Under the pieces are notes generated by a model that was not told where the DNA came from, made no database searches, and saw only the letters and a program-made list of their open reading frames with translations. The position numbers were made by a program, and so were the translations under genes. DNA of 14,910 nucleotides from an uncultured Planctomycetales bacterium (GTDB taxonomy: Bacteria > Planctomycetota > Planctomycetia > Isosphaerales > Isosphaeraceae): the NCBI GenBank assembly GCA_937907525.1, contig CALCIB010000377.1, positions 1-14,910 of the forward strand, given 5' to 3'. This document shows, in pieces, positions 1-5,431 of the stretch; within the stretch, counting starts at the first letter, position 1, and each line of letters starts with the position of its first letter.

Positions 1-214
1 AGCTTCGGAAGATGACGCCGCCCCCGCCGGCCGCGCCTGCGGCCGTGGTCGGCGTGACCGCCGCCCCGCAAGCGACCGGCGCCGCGCCGGCCCAGCCCCG
101 CGCGCAAGGCGCCTCGACCCCCGCGCCCAAGCCCGCCGCGCCCCAATCGCCCGCACCCAAGCCGCCTGCGCTGCGTCCCGCCACGCCCAGGCCCGCGCCC
201 GCCGCGACAAGGTC

Positions 215-1303
215 ATGCAGCAGATGCGCGACCAGATGCGCCGCAACGACCCCAACGGCGGCCGCGGCGGCAACACCGGCCGCGGCGGTCGTCAAGGGGC
301 GATCACCCCGACGCCGGGACCGGCGTCCTCCGGCGTGATCCTTCGCGCCTCGTACCAGCCCCAGCAGGGCTTCGGCGTCGGCGGCTTCTCCAACAACCCC
401 TTCGTCCAGCAGCAGCCCGTCGACCCGGCCGTCCAGCAGCAGATGATCCAGAACCAGCAGCGTTTGATGCAGAACCAGCAGCGCATGATGCAGAACCAGC
501 AGCGCATGCAGGGCTTCCAGCAGATGCGCCAGGCGACCGACAAGCTCCGCAAGGACGAGGAGGCCGCCCTGGCGAAGATCCTCGACGCCAAGCAGATGAA
601 GCGGCTCCGCGAGATCGCGCTTCAGCTTGAGGGCCCCTACGCCATCCTCCGCAACCAGGAACTGGCGCGGAAGCTGAGCGTCAACCCGGAGCAGATGGAT
701 CGGATCCGAGAGATCCAGCAGAAGGAATCCCAGTCCGGCGCCAACCCGTTTCAGGCGATGCGCGGCTTGATGGAGAAGTTCCGCGCCACCCAGCCTCAGG
801 ACCAGGCCCAGGGCCAGAACGCCGCCGGCGGCCAGCAGCAAGGCCGCGGCGGGCGGGGAGGCTTCGCCAACTTCGACCGCGAAGCGTTCCAGAAGTTCAT
901 GGAGCAGCCGGACAGCCAGGCGACCGTCAAACAAATGCACGACGACCAGCTCGCCCAGCGCGACGCCGGCTTCTCCAAGGTCCTGAAGGTCCTCGACCGC
1001 GGCCAGGCCAGCAAGTACCGCAACATGCTCGGCGAGAAGTACGACACCACCGCCCTGGCCCGCGGCTTCATGGGTCGGATGCTCGGCGGTGCCGGCGGAC
1101 CTGGCGGCCCTGGAGGTCCCGGCGCCCCGGCGCCCGCGGCGGGCAACGCTCCGGCCGCGGCGGCCCCGGCGCCCGCGGCGGCCAACGCTCCGGCCGCGGC
1201 GGCCCCGGCATCCGCGGCGAGCAACGCTCCGGCCGCGGCCCCTGCGGCTTCCAACAGCCTCCGCGCCCGTCGCGGACTCGGCTCGGGCGCCCAGCCTAGG
1301 TGA
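215..1303 (+). CDS. Gln/Ala-rich secreted-type protein with LTxxQ-like helices (5' end uncertain)
   Basis: The protein has no catalytic motif. From the ATG at 215 it has 362 residues: a Gly/Arg-rich start, a Gln/Met-rich block with repeated MQNQQRM units (about residues 77-100), a charged helical region (about 105-185) and a Gly/Ala/Pro tail with three 13-residue repeats. The helical part carries LDAKQMKRLREIALQ and LSVNPEQMDRIREIQ. These resemble the LTxxQ motifs of Spy/CpxP-type periplasmic proteins, and similar proteins are common in planctomycetes. The start at 215 has no signal peptide and no clear ribosome binding site. The frame is open to the left edge, but its upstream translation is Arg-rich and looks non-coding. 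The +1 frame over 3-200 instead reads as an Ala/Pro linker with better third-position GC, so the true N-terminus probably lies left of the window and is joined through a frame change near 180-210. Function is unknown. Confidence 0.7.
   Translation: MQQMRDQMRRNDPNGGRGGNTGRGGRQGAITPTPGPASSGVILRASYQPQQGFGVGGFSNNPFVQQQPVDPAVQQQMIQNQQRLMQNQQRMMQNQQRMQGFQQMRQATDKLRKDEEAALAKILDAKQMKRLREIALQLEGPYAILRNQELARKLSVNPEQMDRIREIQQKESQSGANPFQAMRGLMEKFRATQPQDQAQGQNAAGGQQQGRGGRGGFANFDREAFQKFMEQPDSQATVKQMHDDQLAQRDAGFSKVLKVLDRGQASKYRNMLGEKYDTTALARGFMGRMLGGAGGPGGPGGPGAPAPAAGNAPAAAAPAPAAANAPAAAAPASAASNAPAAAPAASNSLRARRGLGSGAQPR
1130..1243 (+). repeat. 39-bp tandem repeat in coding sequence (3 units, last one shortened)
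   Basis: Units lie at 1130-1168, 1169-1207 and 1208-1243. They encode APAAGNAPAAAAP, APAAANAPAAAAP and ASAASNAPAAAP. The first two differ by little and the third has diverged and is one codon shorter. They form the flexible Ala/Pro tail of the LTxxQ-like protein and are a likely site of length variation. Confidence 0.8.
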
Positions 1304-1328
1304 GCGTCGCCGCGAAGTCGGCTCGGCC

Positions 1329-1359
1329 GGCCCGCCGACGCCTAGCGCGTCGGCGGGCC
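1329..1359. terminator. Hairpin between convergent genes
   Basis: A perfect 13-bp inverted repeat (ggcccgccgacgc at 1329-1341, gcgtcggcgggcc at 1347-1359) encloses a 5-base loop. It sits between the stop of the upstream + gene (1303) and the stop of the convergent - gene (1385), as expected of a bidirectional terminator. There is no clear T-tract, so intrinsic termination is inferred from the stem and its position. Confidence 0.6.
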
Positions 1360-1384
1360 TTCGCGCTCACGACGTCGGACGCCG

Positions 1385-2092
1385 TCAATCGACGATCACC
1401 CGCGCGCGATAGCCCGCGGGCATCGGCAGGGCTTCCAGGGTTCGCCGAGCCCCCCAGCGATACCAAAAGCGCGTCATCAGGGCGTGGATCTGGATCGTTC
1501 GGCCGTAGACGCGCACCTTCAGATCCGCGAGCCGGCCGTCAAGCGCCTCGGCCGCTTGCTTTTCCACCCGGCGCTTCACGGCGGCCTCGACCGCCGGGTC
1601 GTCGATGGACTCCCCAGGGCCTTCCGCCGCGGCGGGACGCCGCTCGAAGGCCGCGGCGGGTCCGCGCGTCGTCGCCTCGGCCGAGCTCGGCCCAGGAGTC
1701 GCGCCGCGGTCGGGAGCCTGGCGAGGCTCCGCGGCGCGTTCGCCGCTTCTGGACGTCGGAGCGTCCGGGATCGGTTCGAGTCGCAGATGAATGTCGGGCG
1801 CGACGATGGGCGCGTCCAGCGCCGGCGCGACGTCGGGAGCGTCGGCGGGCGGCTTTCGCTCCGACGGGCGCGACGACGGGACCGTCACGCCGGGAATGAC
1901 CAGGAACGGGCGGCTCGGCGGCGGCGCCGACGGCCGCGGACGCTCCACCGGCGGCGGCTCCGGCGGCGTTCCCGAGGGAGCGTCGGTCGTCGCCTCCAGC
2001 GGCGGCTCCAGCGCCGGCGGCTCCTGAGCGTCGATGAAGCGCGTCCCCAGGACGATCGCCCCCAGGGTCGCGACGACCTTGGTTCCTCTCAT
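1385..2092 (-). CDS. Secreted Pro-rich protein with C-terminal BON-like domain
   Basis: The protein has 235 residues and begins with a short signal peptide (MRGTKVVATLGAIVLG, probable cleavage near residue 22-23 at the IDA/Q step). A long Pro/Ala/Arg linker follows (about 24-160). The C-terminal 70 residues (AAVKRRVEKQAAEALDG... VRVYGRTIQIHA... ARRTLEALPMPAGYRARVIVD) have the beta-alpha pattern of a BON domain: a helix, a strand pair and a helix before the last strand. BON domains bind membranes or phospholipid surfaces and are often envelope proteins, so an envelope or periplasmic role is inferred. The domain call is by pattern only and could be another small alpha/beta fold. The gene is convergent with the preceding gene and divergent from the Cupin_5 gene. 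No strong ribosome binding site precedes the ATG at 2092, but the signal peptide supports this start. Confidence 0.72.
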   Translation of the reverse strand: MRGTKVVATLGAIVLGTRFIDAQEPPALEPPLEATTDAPSGTPPEPPPVERPRPSAPPPSRPFLVIPGVTVPSSRPSERKPPADAPDVAPALDAPIVAPDIHLRLEPIPDAPTSRSGERAAEPRQAPDRGATPGPSSAEATTRGPAAAFERRPAAAEGPGESIDDPAVEAAVKRRVEKQAAEALDGRLADLKVRVYGRTIQIHALMTRFWYRWGARRTLEALPMPAGYRARVIVD

Positions 2093-2253
2093 GCCCGCCC
2101 CGACTTCTAGGGGAAAACGTCACGGACCCTCGCCGTCGATCCTTAATGGCATCGGCCCACGACCGGGCGCGGGTTGCGTTTTTCGGAAGCGGCGGGGTTC
2201 GGGTAAGCTGGGCGAACCGCCATAACCGACGCCTCAACCCGGGAGCACGCCCC

Positions 2254-2766
2254 ATGTCCAAGGCCCGCGCGATCATCGAGGCCCTGAATCTCCAGCCCCA
2301 TCCGATCGAGGGGGGCTTCTTCCGCGAGACCCATCGCGCGTCGGGAACGGTCCCGGCCGATCGCCTCCCCGCGGGCTATCACGGTCGGGGGCCACGGTCG
2401 CTGGGGACGGCCATCTACTACCTGTTGACGGCCGAGACGTTCTCCGAGATGCACCGCCTACCGACGGAGGAGGTCTTCCACGTCTACCAGGGCGGCCCGG
2501 CCCGGATGCTTCAGATCGACCCCGACGGCACTCATCGCGAGATCGTCCTGGGCGCCGACGTCCTCGCCGGCCAGTCGCCGCAAATCGTCGTCCCCGCCGG
2601 GGTCTGGCAAGGGACGACGCTGGAGCCCGGCGTCGAGTTCATCCTCCTCGGCGCCACGATGGCCCCCGGCTTCGACTACGACGACTACGAACGAGGCCGC
2701 CGCGCCGACCTCGTCGCCCTCTGCCCGGCCGCGGCCGAGACGATCGCGCGGTTGACTCGCGTCTGA
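2254..2766 (+). CDS. Cupin_5 (DUF985) family protein
   Basis: The protein has 170 residues, typical for this single-domain cupin family, and would be cytosolic (no signal peptide). The family is recognised from HPIEGGFFRETHR near the N-terminus, then AIYYLL..ETFSEMHRL..EEVFHVYQGGPARML, and GQSPQIVVPAGVWQG with VEFILLGATMAPGFDYDDYE near the end. These are the conserved strands of the DUF985 beta-barrel. Family members resemble yeast YML079w; their ligand is not firmly established, although a sugar or nucleotide-sugar pocket has been suggested. The ATG at 2254 is chosen because GGGAG lies 8 bases upstream at 2241-2245 and the family N-terminus begins right after it. The longer frame from 2146 adds unrelated residues. 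The gene stands alone between a divergent and a convergent neighbour. Confidence 0.88.
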   Translation: MSKARAIIEALNLQPHPIEGGFFRETHRASGTVPADRLPAGYHGRGPRSLGTAIYYLLTAETFSEMHRLPTEEVFHVYQGGPARMLQIDPDGTHREIVLGADVLAGQSPQIVVPAGVWQGTTLEPGVEFILLGATMAPGFDYDDYERGRRADLVALCPAAAETIARLTRV

Positions 2767-2791
2767 CCCGCCTAAGGCCGCCGCCACGGGT

Positions 2792-3775
2792 TCACGGCTT
2801 CGCCGGGGCCCCCGCGAACGCCAACTCTAGCTGTCGCCAATCGCGCGGCGACGTCTGGCGCGCCGCGTCGCTCCGGGCGAACCAGCGGGCCGGCGCGGCC
2901 AGGAACCGTCCCAGCGCCGTCAACTCGTCGGGGGCGAGGAACAGGAGGTACAACGCCGTCATCTGCTCGCCGAAGAGCGCGACGTTCACCATCGGGGTGA
3001 TCCCGACGTGCAACGCCACCCCCAAAAGCGCGACCCACCGCCGCGTGGGGCGGAACCAGAGCAGAAACGGCAAGGCGAACTCAACCGCGAGCGCCGAGTA
3101 CGCCATCAGGTTCAGCACGACCGGATAGCCCCCCAGCCACTCCATATTGAGCCGGCCGACCTCGTGATTGAACAGGACGTAGTGGATGGCCGTGCCGTCG
3201 ATCCACGTCTTGCCGCCGCACTTCAGGAAGGCGGTGGTGAAGTAGATCAAGCAGAGCTGAAGCTGCATCAACCGCTGGGCCCAGGGAACGATCAAGGGCT
3301 CGGCGACCGTCCCGCGACGACGCGCCTCGCGGCGCGCGTCCAGCGAGAACGCCGCGCCGCAGGGGGCGAGCATCATGTAGAACGCGGTGATCATCATCAC
3401 CTGGTCGGGGCCGCAATTGGTCAGGAGGTTGCGGTTGTAGAACGTCATCAACCCCAGGTAGACCAGCGCGCTTGAGATCCGGCAGCGCCACCCAAGCGTC
3501 AGCGCGACGGCCGCGGCCGCGACCGCCCCCAGCGCGACGCGAACCGAAACCGGATCCTGGTAGTAATTCAGGACGCTCGGTCTGAGCGGGCCGGCGGTGA
3601 CCGCCGCTTCGTCGCCGACCATCAGGCCGCGGTCGGTGTACCAGAAGTCCAGGTCGTATGAGATCAGGGCCAGGTGGCTCAGGACGAACAGGCCGAAGAG
3701 GACGCGGAAGACGCCCAGCGGCCGAGCCGAGATCGGGGCGAACCAGAAGCGGTTCCAGGCTTTGAGCGGGTTCAT
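2792..3775 (-). CDS. HTTM domain-containing integral membrane protein
   Basis: The protein has 327 residues, begins MNPLKAWNRFWFAPISARPLG and has about seven or eight hydrophobic segments. HTTM is the transmembrane domain also found in vitamin K-dependent gamma-carboxylase. Characteristic pieces are RVLFGLFVLSHLA in the first helix, FYNRNLLTNCGPD, the QLCLIYFTTAFLKCGGKTW stretch followed by DGTAIHYVL, and the late LHVGITPMVNVALF helix. Bacterial HTTM proteins are mostly uncharacterised, and carboxylase activity should not be assumed. The C-terminal tail is cytosolic or periplasmic and Arg-rich. The ATG at 3775 overlaps the TGA of the upstream gene (ATGA, 3772-3775), so the two are translationally coupled. 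The frame stays open far upstream, but those residues overlap the neighbouring gene and are not real. Confidence 0.87.
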   Translation of the reverse strand: MNPLKAWNRFWFAPISARPLGVFRVLFGLFVLSHLALISYDLDFWYTDRGLMVGDEAAVTAGPLRPSVLNYYQDPVSVRVALGAVAAAAVALTLGWRCRISSALVYLGLMTFYNRNLLTNCGPDQVMMITAFYMMLAPCGAAFSLDARREARRRGTVAEPLIVPWAQRLMQLQLCLIYFTTAFLKCGGKTWIDGTAIHYVLFNHEVGRLNMEWLGGYPVVLNLMAYSALAVEFALPFLLWFRPTRRWVALLGVALHVGITPMVNVALFGEQMTALYLLFLAPDELTALGRFLAAPARWFARSDAARQTSPRDWRQLELAFAGAPAKP

Positions 3776-4317
3776 CGGCGATGCACCTCGTTCCACGAGT
3801 CGAACTGGAACTCGGCCAGGTTCGTGACGCTCCTGGGCTCCATCGGGTCCGAGGCCGACGAGCCGAACGGCGGCGGCTGGGACACCTGGTAGTAGAGCCG
3901 GACGTAAATCGGGAAGGCGTCCGGGGGCACCTCGAGCACCCGCGCGGCGTGCCGCGCCACCATCACCCGCTGGGGTTGGTACTCGTCGTTGGCCAGGTTC
4001 GCCGGGAACTTGGAATGGCGGAACTGGATCGACTTCTCCAGCCAGGGAAGGTCGGCGGTCTTGACGAATTCGTGAATCCGGGTCATCCCCCTGGAATCGG
4101 CGACCTCGGCCTCCAGCGAGTACGCCGTCGCCACCGGATTGGGGGCGAACATCGACCAGCTCTGCCAAAGCCCCAACGGCAGCATGTAAGTCCGAAACCA
4201 GGGGGCTACTTGATGCTTGAGCGCCGAATCGGGGATCACCCACGCGATCGTCGCGCAGCAGTGGAACGTCACGAACGCCGAAATCGCCAGTTTCCAGGCG
4301 GTCCATCGCGGAGACAA
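3772..4317 (-). CDS. Small membrane-anchored partner of the HTTM protein (TTG start)
   Basis: The protein has 181 residues with one N-terminal transmembrane segment (about 9-28) and a predicted extracytoplasmic domain. A WQSWSMFAPNP motif (residues 51-61) precedes a beta-rich stretch and a central charged helix region. The W-x-x-FAPNP motif is seen in small proteins encoded next to HTTM genes, including DUF5819-like families; assignment to one of these is tentative. The TTG at 4317 is chosen because AAAGGAG lies 6 bases upstream and the membrane segment follows directly. A TTG at 4410 would add 31 polar residues and has no such site. The gene overlaps the HTTM gene by 4 bases, which implies one operon and probably one membrane complex. 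Function is unknown. Confidence 0.78.
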   Translation of the reverse strand: MSPRWTAWKLAISAFVTFHCCATIAWVIPDSALKHQVAPWFRTYMLPLGLWQSWSMFAPNPVATAYSLEAEVADSRGMTRIHEFVKTADLPWLEKSIQFRHSKFPANLANDEYQPQRVMVARHAARVLEVPPDAFPIYVRLYYQVSQPPPFGSSASDPMEPRSVTNLAEFQFDSWNEVHRR

Positions 4318-4323
4318 GGCGGG

Positions 4324-4330
4324 CTCCTTT
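4324..4330 (-). promoter_or_regulatory. Ribosome binding site that fixes the TTG start at 4317
   Basis: On the minus strand this reads AAAGGAG with a 6-base spacer to TTG. It is one of the best Shine-Dalgarno sequences in the window and decides the start of the HTTM partner gene. Confidence 0.7.
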
Positions 4331-4459
4331 CGATCGATCCAACGTCCGAGCGGGTCCGCGGCCGGAGTCGAGCGCGCGGAGACGTTAGCGCGATCCCGCC
4401 GATCCGTCAAGCGGAGATGCGCCGCGGGGACGATTCGAACCGATCGAGGCGCGCCGCGG

Positions 4460-5125
4460 TCAGTTGGGCGCGCGCTTCTCGAAGTGCTGGTAGTCGATGG
4501 GGCCGGGGGCCTTCCAGTCGCCTCCCCAGGACCAGCCGCGCTCCAGGAACGCGCGGACGACGGGATGATCGCGCGTCAGCGTTCCCGGCGCGGCCGGGTC
4601 GTACTTGGCGCCGGGGGGGAGGACCTTCGAACCTTTCACATACGGGTTCTCGAAGGTGTTGATATCCACCGCGCGGCCGTATCCGTGCTGGGAGATCCGG
4701 CCGCCGCCGGTGATCGGACGGTAGTTGAAGCCGGACGAGTCGTCCGCCGCCATCGCCAGGTCGTCGTCCCAGAACCCGTCCTTGCGGAACCCGGGGTGGG
4801 AGACGGGGATGACCGATCGGATCGGGAACTTCTCGCGCAGCGCGACCGAGAAGACGTGCCGGACGTCGTCGACTAGCTCCTCGTGGACGACGATTTGCCC
4901 CTTGTGGACCTTGCCGTCGAAGCCGAAATAGAGGACGTCGAGGAGGCGCTGGGCGTCGCGAATCTCGGCCGGGCAGCCGGGGCGGAGGCCGTCGAACGCT
5001 TCGGCCTCGGTCATTGCGCTGTCGACGATCGGGTCGTCGACCGTCCCCGCCGGCGGCCCCGCGACCGCCGTCGAAGCCGCCAGGACCGCCGCCGCGACCG
5101 CCGTCCATCGTCTTAATGCCGTCAT
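4460..5125 (-). CDS. Secreted M15/VanY-like D-alanyl-D-alanine carboxypeptidase
   Basis: The enzyme is predicted to hydrolyse D-Ala-D-Ala or related peptidoglycan stem-peptide bonds outside the cytoplasm. It has 221 residues. The N-terminus MTALRRWTAVAAAVLAASTAVAG is a clear signal peptide. The zinc site is visible: SQHGYGRAVDIN supplies His147 and Asp154 (the family SxHxxGxAxD motif), and DYQHFEK near the end supplies His214, with GGDW just before it. This fits Peptidase_M15_4. The ATG at 5125 is chosen because the signal peptide begins there, yet only a poor ribosome site precedes it. This ATG lies inside the left 9-bp copy of the direct repeat flanking a MITE-like element, which has separated the gene from its apparent native upstream region. 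An upstream ATG at 5167 (inside the element, with a purine-rich run before it) and the native ATG at 5368 are in frame and could give longer products. Confidence 0.85.
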   Translation of the reverse strand: MTALRRWTAVAAAVLAASTAVAGPPAGTVDDPIVDSAMTEAEAFDGLRPGCPAEIRDAQRLLDVLYFGFDGKVHKGQIVVHEELVDDVRHVFSVALREKFPIRSVIPVSHPGFRKDGFWDDDLAMAADDSSGFNYRPITGGGRISQHGYGRAVDINTFENPYVKGSKVLPPGAKYDPAAPGTLTRDHPVVRAFLERGWSWGGDWKAPGPIDYQHFEKRAPN

Positions 5126-5127
5126 CC
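5119..5127 (+). repeat. Left copy of 9-bp target-site duplication
   Basis: The sequence ccgtcatcc lies 0 bases outside the left terminal inverted repeat and matches 5362-5370 exactly. Bases on either side of the two copies differ. The cat within it is the complement of the start codon of the M15 peptidase gene. Confidence 0.78.
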
Positions 5128-5361
5128 AGATCTGTCGAAAACCTAAATACTGGTTGATGATAATCATCCCTTCTCCCCTCGTGGGAGTAGGTGGCCGAAG
5201 GCCGGATGAGGGGTCGACCGGCGTCGCGTTCCGCGTCCGGCCATGGCCTTGAAGTTCACGGCCTTCGGTCGCGCCCCCCTCATCCGCCCCTTCGGGGCGC
5301 CTTCTCCCACGAGGGGGAGAAGGGGGGCGCATGCTTACTTCAGGTGGTTTTCGACAGAGCA
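5128..5361. mobile_element. MITE-like non-coding insertion element, 234 bp
   Basis: The ends are imperfect 16-bp inverted repeats, agatctgtcgaaaacc on the left and its reverse complement with two mismatches on the right; the inner 13 bases match exactly (5131-5143 and 5346-5358). Inside are two long inverted arms of about 50 bp (5168-5218 and 5274-5324), each with cccttctcccc..cgtgggag and a gaagg..cggatgagggg segment. They can fold into one large cruciform or hairpin around a centre of about 55 bp. The element encodes no transposase and is flanked by the 9-bp direct repeat ccgtcatcc. These are the marks of a miniature element moved by a transposase supplied elsewhere. The inner arms also resemble intergenic palindromic repeats of REP type. 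Confidence 0.82.
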
Positions 5362-5370
5362 CCGTCATCC
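5362..5370 (+). repeat. Right copy of 9-bp target-site duplication
   Basis: The sequence ccgtcatcc directly follows the right terminal inverted repeat. On the minus strand it contains an ATG at 5368, which would be the original start codon of the M15 gene. Joining 5371 onward to the left copy restores a normal gene start. Confidence 0.78.
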
Positions 5371-5376
5371 CGTTTG

Positions 5377-5382
5377 CCTCTC
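5377..5382 (-). promoter_or_regulatory. Probable native ribosome binding site of the M15 gene, now displaced
   Basis: On the minus strand GAGAGG lies 8 bases upstream of the ATG at 5368. Before the insertion it would have served the M15 gene. It is now 243 bases further from the ATG (5125) that begins the signal peptide. Confidence 0.5.
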
Positions 5383-5431
5383 GCTTATTCAGGAGGATTG
5401 ACATGCCAAGGTCTGGCCGAGCCCGCGGCCG

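Noticed and set aside
12..338. A separate 108-residue Ala/Pro-rich protein starting at the ATG at 12
   Set aside because: Its first part looks coding, but the part after about 200 is a shadow of the next frame (RSCSRCATRCAATTPT). It is better explained as the upstream part of the neighbouring protein joined through a frame change.
4421..4445. tRNA T-arm-like sequence (ggggacgattcgaaccgatcg)
   Set aside because: The TTCGAA core is palindromic and no 5-bp T stem, anticodon arm or acceptor stem can be drawn on either strand.
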